Assembly (NCBI RefSeq): GCF_014647215.1
Contig: NZ_BMOT01000007.1
Span: 62,001 to 126,000 of the forward strand
DNA: 64,000 bases
Direction: 5' to 3'
DNA from: Shewanella aestuarii
GTDB lineage: Bacteria; Pseudomonadota; Gammaproteobacteria; Enterobacterales; Shewanellaceae
Position numbers and translations under genes: made by a program. Shown piece after piece: positions 37,601 through 46,236 of this stretch; position 1 is the stretch's first letter, and every line of letters begins with the position of its first letter. The notes beneath the pieces were generated by a model. That model was not told where the DNA came from and did not search any database. It was given only the letters and a program-made list of their open reading frames with translations.

Positions 37601-39130
37601 TTAGTTATCTTCACATAAATTTTTACCGGCAGAGTAACAGCTGGGCTGCCGTGGGCAGACGGCACCGCGTGAGCAAATTAAGCGGGCATCATTTTTAATT
37701 CCCCGTTCAATCCAATTAATATTAAGGATTTTTGCCACGCTGGTAAGGTCTTTTTTAATGTGTTTTGGGATCTCAATCGAGCCGCCATTGGATGCACAAG
37801 CCTGTTTTAAATCATGGGCAATGGACAGTGAATCTTTACCTTGTGCATCAATGGCAGGATTTAAATCTATGCCGGCACATAACACATGGGGATTTCCTGC
37901 GGAGTCTTCTACTTTAATAGATTCACAACAGTATATCCGCGGTTGATTACCCACATTTAAGATTGAAATTTGTGCCGATGTACCCGATGACGGCTCGTTG
38001 ATCATCCTAAATACCGCCCAGTGCTGACAGGGATCTTCTACTAAGCGCATATTACCCCACGGCAGCGGGATCCCATTACCACGATAAACCGCCTTGAGCT
38101 TACCAGGGGCGTAGGCATCAAAGAAATGCCAATGCGGATAAGGCGACACAACCGTCATTCGGCGCATCGCAACCGATGCCGATACCTGTAACTGTTTGTG
38201 GACACTAATTTCATAACCATGACGGTCGAGTAATTGCCTAAAAGGTACTTTAGGACACAGCAGGGCGCCAGCAAAAAAGCTCGACTCAAAATCACGCCAG
38301 GCATGCAAAATATCTTGCGCATTTAAGGTGTTTGATTGCGGAATACTATTATCATCACCTTCTTCTTTACGACCTGAGGTCATCACCGATTTCAAGCCAT
38401 CTTTATTGTGTAAAACACAGTGGCCAATATGCACAGCTAAGTCATATTTCAGACGGTGAGGACGATTTTTGAGGGTGTTGTTCAAATAAATCGTGCTAGG
38501 CGGCTCAAAAAATGAGGTCACTAACTGGCGAGAGCTGGCCCCCATTTCATCGCGTATCTCTTGTGGTGTGCGGTCAATCCATTTAATCACTAAGCCCATT
38601 CTTGCGGCAATGGTTAGCATGTCGTCGGCCATTAATGGCATACGCTTTAATCCCACATCTTCAGCGGCACGCTCCAAATCAGGAAAGTGATTTTGATGAT
38701 GTTCTTGGTGGGCGCGGATCAACAAATGGGCAAACTGTCTACCCGAAGTGCCTGTTTGTGACAGCATCTCAGGGATCGCAATTTGTAAAATATCATTCGA
38801 AAATAAAAAGCTTGGCTCAAGTGGCATACCGCTAATACCACCTTTACTGCCTTTTTCTGGTGTAATGGCATGCTCTTCGGGCACATCGTCAAGAAACCAT
38901 TCAACTTCTTTTTGAAAAACAGCGGCGATAACAGCCAACATATCCGCACTTGGCACCCGTTTTCCGCGCTCAATCATGGATAAGTATGACACCGAAGGTG
39001 AATTGCTTGAGTCCACTCGCATGCAGCGGGCAGAGAGATCTTCCATGGTTAAGTTATTGCGTTTACGCAAGTTTCTTATCTTGGTGCCCAGAAAGTGGGT
39101 CTTTCGCATTAAGCTTTTTTCATTTCTCAT
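37601..39130 (-). CDS. XRE-family regulator with DUF3612 domain
   Basis: A 509-aa transcription regulator. The helix-turn-helix lies at residues about 14-72 (LGTKIRNLRKRNNLTMEDLS ... SYLSMIERGKRVPSADMLAVIA). A long DUF3612/ScfR-like region follows with SFLFSNDILQIAIPEML and a partly degraded peptidase-like segment (VHIGHCVLHNKDGL, near 245). It ends in a four-cysteine cluster C-x5-C-x5-C-x7-C, which could bind zinc or an iron-sulfur cluster. Related regulators (RamB, MccR) control short-chain acyl-CoA or glyoxylate metabolism. ATG 39130 fits family N-termini although its ribosome binding site is weak. It is divergent from a small conserved-looking gene with a dyad between. Confidence 0.82.
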   Translation of the reverse strand: MRNEKSLMRKTHFLGTKIRNLRKRNNLTMEDLSARCMRVDSSNSPSVSYLSMIERGKRVPSADMLAVIAAVFQKEVEWFLDDVPEEHAITPEKGSKGGISGMPLEPSFLFSNDILQIAIPEMLSQTGTSGRQFAHLLIRAHQEHHQNHFPDLERAAEDVGLKRMPLMADDMLTIAARMGLVIKWIDRTPQEIRDEMGASSRQLVTSFFEPPSTIYLNNTLKNRPHRLKYDLAVHIGHCVLHNKDGLKSVMTSGRKEEGDDNSIPQSNTLNAQDILHAWRDFESSFFAGALLCPKVPFRQLLDRHGYEISVHKQLQVSASVAMRRMTVVSPYPHWHFFDAYAPGKLKAVYRGNGIPLPWGNMRLVEDPCQHWAVFRMINEPSSGTSAQISILNVGNQPRIYCCESIKVEDSAGNPHVLCAGIDLNPAIDAQGKDSLSIAHDLKQACASNGGSIEIPKHIKKDLTSVAKILNINWIERGIKNDARLICSRGAVCPRQPSCYSAGKNLCEDN

Positions 39131-39136
39131 TTGTAT

Positions 39137-39168
39137 AATTCACACTGTAAAATTTTTATTGTGAAATT
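39137..39168. promoter_or_regulatory. Candidate operator between XRE regulator and small gene
   Basis: Inverted repeat AATTCACA (39137-39144) facing TGTGAA (39160-39165) plus ATT, across a 15-bp AT-rich spacer, just upstream of the regulator gene. Possible autoregulatory site; inference from symmetry and position only. Confidence 0.35.
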
Positions 39169-39286
39169 GTTTGTAAAAATAGCATAGACTAAAAATCAAG
39201 CTGTGAACAAGGCTTAATTCAAAACCATTTTGAATGACTATAAATAAATTAATGTGACCTACTATTGAAAAGAAGAGGATAAGGCT

Positions 39287-39805
39287 ATGAATATGTCTAC
39301 TCAAGCAAATACCAAAGCGACCCAAAACCTTAACCACTTCATTGGTGAGCAATTTGTGGCAACAACTAATAAATTAGATCGCTCGATTAATGCGAAAGAA
39401 TTGTTAGACGCCCAGTTCCCATTAGCAACAGGTTCGCATCAAGATGTGACAAGCTATGTTGTTTATTACACTCATCTTTTAGCATTCTTAAAAGATGGTA
39501 CTCAATGTGGATTGCAAAATCCTTGTCAATTTGTGGCATTAACAGGCCATAAGAGTGAGCCATCATCGGTAGTGTTAAAAAACAATGATACCCATGTTGA
39601 GATATGTTTTGACCGTCAAGGTGAAATGGGTAGTCATGATTTAGCTAACATTGAAGATATTCAAATTGAAATGCCGATTAAAAACTTACCAACACCTTAC
39701 AAACAGTGGATCAGCTTATTACATTCAAGCTGCAAACCAACAGACGGCCGTTGTAAAGTGTTCACTGCGAAAGATGGTAGCGATTATGCTATGCATCAGC
39801 GCTAA
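39287..39805 (+). CDS. Hypothetical protein divergent from XRE regulator
   Basis: I cannot assign this 172-aa cytoplasmic protein. It has no signal peptide or membrane segment. It contains four cysteines (GTQCGLQNPCQF, SSCKPTDGRCKVF) and a conserved-looking acidic middle. A good ribosome binding site (AGGATAAGG) precedes ATG 39287; ATG 39293 is an alternative. Being divergent from the DUF3612 regulator suggests it is the regulator's target. It is followed by a strong terminator, so it is transcribed alone. Confidence 0.7.
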   Translation: MNMSTQANTKATQNLNHFIGEQFVATTNKLDRSINAKELLDAQFPLATGSHQDVTSYVVYYTHLLAFLKDGTQCGLQNPCQFVALTGHKSEPSSVVLKNNDTHVEICFDRQGEMGSHDLANIEDIQIEMPIKNLPTPYKQWISLLHSSCKPTDGRCKVFTAKDGSDYAMHQR

Positions 39806-39831
39806 GCTTACTCGATGAGCCGCGACAACTG

Positions 39832-39862
39832 AAAAGCCAGTAGGTAATGCCACTGGCTTTTT
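39832..39862 (+). terminator. Terminator after the 39.3-kb hypothetical gene
   Basis: Stem AAAAGCCAGT / ACTGGCTTTT, 10 bp perfect, 10-nt loop, ending in five T residues. Confidence 0.88.
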
Positions 39863-40241
39863 GATGTAACAAAACTTACATCACTTAATATTTTGTCAGT
39901 ATAATTCATCCGCAAAGAAGGAGTTGAAACGCGCTATGTTTCAGCCTGTTTAAGTAAGGTTTCATTAGTATTTTTTAACCTAACTCTTAGTTAGTGTTGG
40001 ATGTTAATTTTTTCTGAGTTATCGGTTATTTTACCTCAACGGGTTAAGAGATTACCCAATGAGATTTAAGAGCAAATATTCAATTGCTGTAAATTCACTT
40101 CCATAGGTCAACAGCATCTAAATGTCTTTCAGTGTATTAAACGTTGCCTATGGTTGAATAATTTGTTGATGAATTGCAAATCTCGACGTTAAACATCGTT
40201 TGATAAGATTCAAATTGCTACAATAGCGCACTGCTTTTTAA
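39863..40241. other. Gap upstream of the YeiH-family gene
   Basis: About 380 bp, AT-rich. I see no gene, RNA or repeat. Confidence 0.35.
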
Positions 40242-41189
40242 ATGAGTTTTCTTATGCTCAACTCACCTGTTAAAAATTATAAATTATGGCTATTCATTTT
40301 AATGGGCCTGTTTTGCTTAACGCCCTTGATATCCTCCCCTGTGGCTTTACTGATGGGATTTACCCTGGCCAGTATTGGGCTTGTGCCTGAAAATATTGAT
40401 CTGGGTAAATGGACCAAAAAATTGCTCGCTTATTCTATTGTTGGATTAGGTTTTGGTATCAATCTGCCTGAAGCCATAGAAGCCAGCAGCAGTAACCTTG
40501 GATTAATTGTCGGTTCTATTTTTTTCACCTTGGTTTTGGGTTATGGCCTAACCCGCATAATGGGGCTAGATAGTAAAACCGGGCATTTAATCAGCTGTGG
40601 TACAGCTATTTGTGGTGGCAGTGCAATTGCAGCTGTTGCTCCGGCAATTAATGCCAAAAACGATCAAATTGCAGTGTCATTAGCCTGCGTATTTTTACTC
40701 AATTCAATTGCGCTTTTTGTGTTCCCTACCATAGGCCATGCATTGCAATTATCGCAATATGATTTTGGTGTGTGGAGTGCGATTGCTATTCACGACACTT
40801 CTTCTGTAGTTGGTGCCGCATCGGCTTATGGCGATGAAGCATTGAAAACTGCGACCACAGTAAAACTGGCCCGTGCACTGTGGATTATTCCTGTAGCATT
40901 ATTAAGTGCGATTGCATTTGGCGGCGATAAGAGCAAAATTACCATTCCATTTTTTATTATCTTTTATTGTGTGGCAATTTTAGTGGCTTATTTTGTGCCA
41001 CAAGGCCAGGCTCTTTACAGCTTACTATTTAGTGTTTCAAAGCAAGTGTTAGTGCTGTGCTTATTCTTAATTGGGGCAGCCATTACCGTGAAGAAAATGC
41101 GTGCTAATGGACCTAAGCCATTGTTATTAGGCGTGCTACTCTGGTTTGCTATCGGCGGGGCATCATTGTTTTATATTGTGAGGTTTTAA
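40242..41189 (+). CDS. YeiH-family (UPF0324) membrane transporter
   Basis: A 315-aa inner membrane protein with about nine or ten helices. It has the UPF0324/YeiH signature SCGTAICGGSAIAAVAPAI (about residues 122-140) and the IHDTSSVVGAASAYG motif (about 184-198). Members are proposed exporters of sulfate or related small anions; experimental support is thin and the substrate here is unknown. In many bacteria a LysR regulator is adjacent, but none is here. It is convergent with a tiny membrane protein gene. Confidence 0.88.
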   Translation: MSFLMLNSPVKNYKLWLFILMGLFCLTPLISSPVALLMGFTLASIGLVPENIDLGKWTKKLLAYSIVGLGFGINLPEAIEASSSNLGLIVGSIFFTLVLGYGLTRIMGLDSKTGHLISCGTAICGGSAIAAVAPAINAKNDQIAVSLACVFLLNSIALFVFPTIGHALQLSQYDFGVWSAIAIHDTSSVVGAASAYGDEALKTATTVKLARALWIIPVALLSAIAFGGDKSKITIPFFIIFYCVAILVAYFVPQGQALYSLLFSVSKQVLVLCLFLIGAAITVKKMRANGPKPLLLGVLLWFAIGGASLFYIVRF

Positions 41190-41210
41190 CTGTTGCAGCT
41201 AGCGGTGATA

Positions 41211-41408
41211 TTACTCACCGCGTAAGTGACAATCGTGCTGCTTGATATCTGGCTTTGATAAAGCCAGCCAAATCAGACTAACAAAGGCAACTAGCTCTAT
41301 TAGCGCACGCGTTAAACCAGTGGTTTGCACTGAAGCTATCACTGCGATAATACACAAGGTAATAATCGCAGTGGTTTTTAATTTATGAGATAACCATAAT
41401 TGTGCCAT
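41211..41408 (-). CDS. Small hypothetical membrane protein
   Basis: A 65-aa product with two predicted membrane helices (about residues 11-26 and 32-49) and a polar C-terminus. A strong ribosome binding site (GGAGGGGAA) stands before the ATG, which argues for a real gene. No family recognised. It ends 22 bp from the convergent YeiH-family gene. Confidence 0.6.
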   Translation of the reverse strand: MAQLWLSHKLKTTAIITLCIIAVIASVQTTGLTRALIELVAFVSLIWLALSKPDIKQHDCHLRGE

Positions 41409-41955
41409 TTCCCCTCCATATAATCGTCAATATCAGAATTATATTATCGAAGAAACTGGCAATTTTACGCCAATATCAATTTTAACTATGTCATAACCGA
41501 TTGCAGCTCTTGATATTAAACCGTCAGGCATAATTATTGGAGATTGATGTGATGCACTATGATGTGGTCAATACCATGAAACCATCCAGTGCGATTATTT
41601 CGGTATCGAGAACATAGCGTGAAAATGTTTCCCATTCGAGTTATCTAATGAAAACTAGATAGTATTGCTAATACAATGATGTTTCTAATAAATTGACTCT
41701 TACTTTAGGTATGTCAGATACATTTTAGGCTACTATTAAGCGAGTGAAGTGTGGTTTATATTTTTAGCAGAACTATTTTCATGCCAATAACGTAGTAAGG
41801 TGGTTGTTTTTAGTTAAAATACTTTAGCTAAATACAATAATAACGGTGGTGTAAATGGATGTGACTTATTCACTAGGATTGAGCAGGTTAGGCTTAACTT
41901 TTATACACATACCTAGTTTTACGCTACATGATTTATTAACAGAATCGAGATTCAG
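41409..41955. other. Gap upstream of the cupredoxin-GGDEF/EAL operon
   Basis: About 550 bp. A 22-codon frame (41553-41621) with GGAG upstream is too short to call. The rest is AT-rich and presumably holds the operon promoter; no named operator could be matched. Confidence 0.35.
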
Positions 41956-42633
41956 ATGCTAATTTGTCGTTTTCAGGTACTTATTGTGACAGCCTACTTT
42001 TTGTTATCGCTTCCTCTTTATGCTGCTTCTGTGCGGTTTCATTTGAGCGATACAAGCTTGGCAGGGGTTAGTGATGCTGTCGTGGAGTTAGTGGCTGAAA
42101 ATCCTGTCTCTTCACCTGCTGTTAATATTCATGAAATGAAGCAATCAAATCGTATATTTTCTCCCTTTGTGCTGGCAGTACAGCAAGGGGATAAGGTCGA
42201 GTTTCCTAACTTTGATCGCACACGTCATCATGTTTATTCTTTCTCACCGGCCAAAACCTTTGAGTTAAAGCTATATGTTGGCAAGCTAGAGGCGCCAATA
42301 GAGTTTGAACAGCCAGGTGTCGTGGCAATAGGCTGTAATATTCATGATTATATGCAAGCATTTATCTATGTTGCTCAAAGTCCGTTCTATGCCGTGAGTA
42401 ATGCACAAGGGGAAGTTGTGTTTAATGATTTATTACCGGGTAAATATACCGTAAAAGTATGGCATCCTTGGCTGACTAAGCCTTTTGACGACAGCGCTTT
42501 TGACTTAATTGAAGAAGAGAGGGTGATTGATTTAAAGGTAGATGTGCATTATCAGGAGAAGCCTAGCTCTCCACCATCAGGTTTTACATTAAACTCCACG
42601 TCAAATGAAAGTGAAAATATTCATGCGGACTAG
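41956..42633 (+). CDS. Cupredoxin-like periplasmic protein
   Basis: A 225-aa secreted protein of the kind often annotated as methylamine utilisation protein. The signal peptide (about residues 1-23) ends LYAASV. The cupredoxin-like fold contains the full set of type 1 copper ligands: His in TRHHVYSF (about 94) and Cys, His and Met in GCNIHDYM (about 122-129). A C-terminal beta domain (FNDLLPGKYTVKVWHPW) resembles carboxypeptidase-regulatory domains. It probably binds copper in the periplasm as an electron carrier or copper/redox sensor. It is the first gene of a four-gene operon; the next gene overlaps its end by up to 29 bp. Confidence 0.75.
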   Translation: MLICRFQVLIVTAYFLLSLPLYAASVRFHLSDTSLAGVSDAVVELVAENPVSSPAVNIHEMKQSNRIFSPFVLAVQQGDKVEFPNFDRTRHHVYSFSPAKTFELKLYVGKLEAPIEFEQPGVVAIGCNIHDYMQAFIYVAQSPFYAVSNAQGEVVFNDLLPGKYTVKVWHPWLTKPFDDSAFDLIEEERVIDLKVDVHYQEKPSSPPSGFTLNSTSNESENIHAD

Positions 42634-44929
42634 TTTTCGGCATCGGATCATTCTAGTGCTCTTAGCTGTATTGACAGTTATACAGTTGTTGACGGCACTG
42701 TTTGTATTGAACGCAACGCAAAATGCTAGCCGGCAGCAACAAATTCAGCGTTTAAAGGTTGGTATTAATGTTTTTAGTGACATGCTGGCTAATCGTAATT
42801 TACAACTAAATCAGAGCCTTTTATTGCTTAGCGCTGATTTTGGTTTCAAGCGGGCTGTGGCAACAAAAGAACAAGAAACCATCTCTTCTGTTTTATCTAA
42901 TCATGGTAAAAGAATTAATGCTAATGCTGCAATATTATTATCCCCGCAAGGTAAGCTCTTATCATCAAGCTTATCTGGTTTAACGGAAGATGATGTTAAT
43001 GACTTATTTATTCAGCACAACAATGCTGAAAACAATTTTGTAATTTTGAATTTTAATCACGCAAGCTATCAGTTCGTGTTTCAACCAGTTAAAGCCCCTA
43101 CATTAATTGCATGGGTAGGAATGGGCTTTTTGTTGGATGAGAAAGTCGCCAAACAAGCAAAAGCAATGACAGGTATTGATATCAGTTTTATTAATTCAAC
43201 ATCGCAAAGAATAGAAATTGTATCAACCTTACCGAGAGCGTTATCCGAGCAGTTAGCTCAAGCTTCTGTCAATTTCACCGATACAACTCTCGCCGTACAA
43301 GATAACTACCCTGAGAATTATTTGTCTCAGGTGATTCAACTTGATTTAAAAAGTGAATCGCAATGGGTTGTCCTGCATCAATCTAATCAACGCTGGCAAG
43401 CAAGCTATCAACAGCTACGTAATAATATGTTGATGATATTTGCATTGACCTCAATTTTAGCTTTTATTGTTGCGATGTGGGTAACAAGTGGACTCACCAA
43501 ACCGATAGATGCGCTTGTTCATTTCGCTAAAAAAGTGGGTCAGGGCGAAAACCCATCTAAAATAGAGGGGGCACCAGCAGAGTTACAAACACTGGCTGAT
43601 ACCTTATCAACAATGCGAAACAATATTGAGCAACGCGAACAAGATCTACTTTATCAATCTGAACATGACTCTTTAACAGGATTGCTAAATCGTTTTGCTG
43701 CAGAGACGAAAATAAGCCAACAGATCATCGGGTTAACAGGTACTTTGCTGTTGATCGACATCAAGCATTTTAGACAAGTAAACGACATCATTGGTTTTGC
43801 TAATGGTGATCAGTTACTTGTTAGTTTTGCTGAACGATTAAGTCGCTTGGCCTTAGATGTCACCTTATTGGCAAGACTAGACGGCGATGCTTTTTTATTA
43901 CTATTAGCGGATGAGATAGAAAAAGCTGAACTTGCTCACCATCTTTATGGTGTTGTGATGCCATTTAATGTGGCAGGTTCAAAAATTACTCTAGCTATCA
44001 GAGCGGGAATAGTGCAATTAAACGGGCTGTACCTGCACACTGATACCCTATTTAGGCACGTTGAAATTGCGTTAAACCATGCTTGTAATCAAGGTGAAGA
44101 TGCATACGTTTATCAGGAAGGAGATGATGCTAAATATCAGCGTGAATTGTCCTTGGTGCGCGATTTGCCTCTAGCATTAACCCAAGGGCAGCTGCATTTA
44201 GTTTATCAACCTAAAGTCAATATACAAAAAAATACCTGTTATGCCGCAGAAGCCCTTATTCGTTGGCAACACCCTGAGCTCGGTTTTATCCCTCCGGATG
44301 AGTTTATTAAATTGGCAGAAAATTCAGGCAACATATCAATGATAAGTGAATGGGTTATCGCGGAGGCTATAGCACAAGCAAGTGCTTGGCACCAGCAAGG
44401 ACTAGATATCACCGTGGCAATTAATTTATCCGCGCATGATTTAATGGATGATACATTGCCTATGCGCCTTGCCGAGCAAATGAATACCATTAACCTACCG
44501 ACCTATACGCTTGCTATTGAAGTTACCGAAGGTGCGGTGATGACAGACACTGAAACAACCATTCATGTGCTTAATCAGTTTGAAGCGAAGGGTTTTCATA
44601 TTGCCATCGATGACTTTGGTACTGGACATTCGTCATTAGCTTATTTAAAACTATTACCCGTTAATGAAGTCAAAATTGACCGCAGTTTTATTAAAGATAT
44701 TCATCAAAATGCAACAGACCACATGATTGTCGATACCAGCATAAAGCTAATAAAGGGCCTGCATTTATCCGTTGTGGCAGAGGGGGTTGAAACCCCGTTA
44801 GGAATCGATATTTTACAAAAAATGGGGTGCGATATTATTCAAGGCTATGTCTACTCAAAACCTATCAAAGCGGTTGAGTTTCAGGCGTGGGTGACTAACT
44901 TTAACCATAAAGCAGATCAATCAGCATAG
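42605..44929 (+). CDS. Membrane GGDEF/EAL protein, probable c-di-GMP phosphodiesterase
   Basis: A 774-aa inner membrane protein. It has a helix at about 13-35, a periplasmic sensor region of about 230 residues, a second helix (about 275-297), HAMP, a GGDEF-like domain (about 355-505) and an EAL domain (about 515-765). The GGDEF site is degenerate (LDGDAFLLLL), so cyclase activity is unlikely. The EAL domain keeps AEALIRW, the Asn of INLSAHDL, the IEVTEGA Glu, DDFGTGHSSL, Lys in VKIDRSF, EGVET and Gln in IIQGYVYSKP, so hydrolysis is likely. Start may be 42605 or ATG 42623; either overlaps the cupredoxin gene. The periplasmic domain may sense that protein or the downstream haemoglobin. Confidence 0.87.
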   Translation: MKVKIFMRTSFRHRIILVLLAVLTVIQLLTALFVLNATQNASRQQQIQRLKVGINVFSDMLANRNLQLNQSLLLLSADFGFKRAVATKEQETISSVLSNHGKRINANAAILLSPQGKLLSSSLSGLTEDDVNDLFIQHNNAENNFVILNFNHASYQFVFQPVKAPTLIAWVGMGFLLDEKVAKQAKAMTGIDISFINSTSQRIEIVSTLPRALSEQLAQASVNFTDTTLAVQDNYPENYLSQVIQLDLKSESQWVVLHQSNQRWQASYQQLRNNMLMIFALTSILAFIVAMWVTSGLTKPIDALVHFAKKVGQGENPSKIEGAPAELQTLADTLSTMRNNIEQREQDLLYQSEHDSLTGLLNRFAAETKISQQIIGLTGTLLLIDIKHFRQVNDIIGFANGDQLLVSFAERLSRLALDVTLLARLDGDAFLLLLADEIEKAELAHHLYGVVMPFNVAGSKITLAIRAGIVQLNGLYLHTDTLFRHVEIALNHACNQGEDAYVYQEGDDAKYQRELSLVRDLPLALTQGQLHLVYQPKVNIQKNTCYAAEALIRWQHPELGFIPPDEFIKLAENSGNISMISEWVIAEAIAQASAWHQQGLDITVAINLSAHDLMDDTLPMRLAEQMNTINLPTYTLAIEVTEGAVMTDTETTIHVLNQFEAKGFHIAIDDFGTGHSSLAYLKLLPVNEVKIDRSFIKDIHQNATDHMIVDTSIKLIKGLHLSVVAEGVETPLGIDILQKMGCDIIQGYVYSKPIKAVEFQAWVTNFNHKADQSA

Positions 44930-44942
44930 CATGGAAGTCAAA

Positions 44943-45794
44943 ATGCAGAGTATTCGACCAGTCGTTGTCCTAATCTCCATGCTTATGGGGATGATTTTGT
45001 CGCCCCATAGTAATGCACAGACAACGAAGATAATTGCAACCGGAGGAGCTACTCAAATAGAAGGTGCTGGTGGCGGAGGTATTGTTCCGTGGGCTGTGGT
45101 AAATGGTTACGGTAGCAGTGATGAATGGGCAGCTACTGCGGTGGCAACATCAGTAGCTGTTGATGACTTTACCTTACGTGTGCTTGGTGCTTCTGTTAGC
45201 TATGACAATCGATTAGAGTTGAGCTTCGCAAGACAAACATTTGATTTAGATACATTAGGTGGCTCATTAGGGCAGGATGTTTGGGGGATAAAGTATAAAT
45301 TGGTCGGAGAGTTACTTTATACCAGCATACCGCAGATCAGTGTTGGGTTGCAGTATAAAAAGGTGGCTGATTTTGGTTTGCCCTCAGCGGTTGGTGCTGC
45401 AAATGATGCCGGGTTAGATATTTACATTGCCTCAAGCAAGGTCTTTTTCGACGCCATCGCAGGGAGAAACATTTTACTCAACGGCACGCTTCGAGCCACC
45501 GAAGCTAACCAAATAGGTTTGCTTGGATTTGGGAGTACTCATTCAAGCGATTATCAAGTAATGCTAGAAGGGTCAGTCGCTGTGTTGCTAAGGGATGACA
45601 TCGCTTTGGGATATGAATATAGGCAAAAACCAAATCAGCTAGATTTTGCAAAAGAAGATGATTGGCAAGATATTTTTTTAGCTTGGTTTGTAAATAAACA
45701 CCTCTCGGTTACAGCCGCATATACCGATTTAGGTGGTATTGCCGGTTTCGCTCATCAAAATGGTTGGTACTTGTCTGTTGAGGGGGCATTATGA
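44943..45794 (+). CDS. DUF3034-family outer membrane protein
   Basis: A 283-aa beta-barrel-like protein of the DUF3034 family. The signal peptide (about residues 1-25) ends SNAQTT and is followed by the family segment ATGGATQIEGAGGGGIVPWA (about 30-49). Amphipathic strands run to the end, with one near ELSFARQTFDL. ATG 44943 is chosen because GGAAG precedes it; ATG 44931 is possible. Function of the family is unknown; porin or structural roles are possible. The haemoglobin lipoprotein gene overlaps its stop by 4 bp, so the two are coupled in translation. Confidence 0.8.
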   Translation: MQSIRPVVVLISMLMGMILSPHSNAQTTKIIATGGATQIEGAGGGGIVPWAVVNGYGSSDEWAATAVATSVAVDDFTLRVLGASVSYDNRLELSFARQTFDLDTLGGSLGQDVWGIKYKLVGELLYTSIPQISVGLQYKKVADFGLPSAVGAANDAGLDIYIASSKVFFDAIAGRNILLNGTLRATEANQIGLLGFGSTHSSDYQVMLEGSVAVLLRDDIALGYEYRQKPNQLDFAKEDDWQDIFLAWFVNKHLSVTAAYTDLGGIAGFAHQNGWYLSVEGAL

Positions 45795-46225
45795 AAAAGG
45801 AGTACGTTTTTTTACTAAATGTAATTTTACTTCTAACCTGCATAGGTTGTGCAACTCCGCCCGCATCAACTAATCTACTTTATCAGCGATTGGGCGGGTA
45901 TCATGGACTCGAACTCATTACCAATGATTTTCTGCTACTGATTTCTCGAGATAAGCGCATAGTTGACCACTTTAATGAAACAGATATCAGTATTTTTAGA
46001 CAGCGCTTAATCGAGCATTTATGTGTTGTTGCAGGCGGTGAGTGTGACTATCAAGGTGAAAGTATGCTAAATGCTCATCAAGGTCTTAATATCACTCAAG
46101 CTGATTTTGATGTACTAGTTGGCCACTTAATTACGGCTATGAAGCAAAACGATATTCCAATGGCAACCCGCAATGCTTTGTTAGCAAGACTTGCCCCCAT
46201 GTATGGTGATATTACTTATCAGTAA
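45791..46225 (+). CDS. Group 1 truncated haemoglobin, lipoprotein form
   Basis: A 144-aa protein with signal peptide and lipobox LTCIGC (Cys near residue 19), then a group 1 truncated globin. LYQRLGGYHGLELITNDFL covers helices A-B, and MLNAHQGLNIT holds the proximal His. The B10 tyrosine common in this group appears replaced (NDFLLL instead of DDFY), so the ligand pocket differs. Export and lipid anchoring are uncommon for truncated globins, which are mostly cytoplasmic. A role in sensing or handling O2, NO or haem at the envelope, together with the operon's c-di-GMP enzyme, is inference. Confidence 0.82.
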   Translation: MKKEYVFLLNVILLLTCIGCATPPASTNLLYQRLGGYHGLELITNDFLLLISRDKRIVDHFNETDISIFRQRLIEHLCVVAGGECDYQGESMLNAHQGLNITQADFDVLVGHLITAMKQNDIPMATRNALLARLAPMYGDITYQ

Positions 46226-46236
46226 AACCCACAAGG

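Noticed and set aside
41553..41621. 22-codon frame with GGAG upstream
   Set aside because: Too short to support without conservation data; no recognisable peptide.
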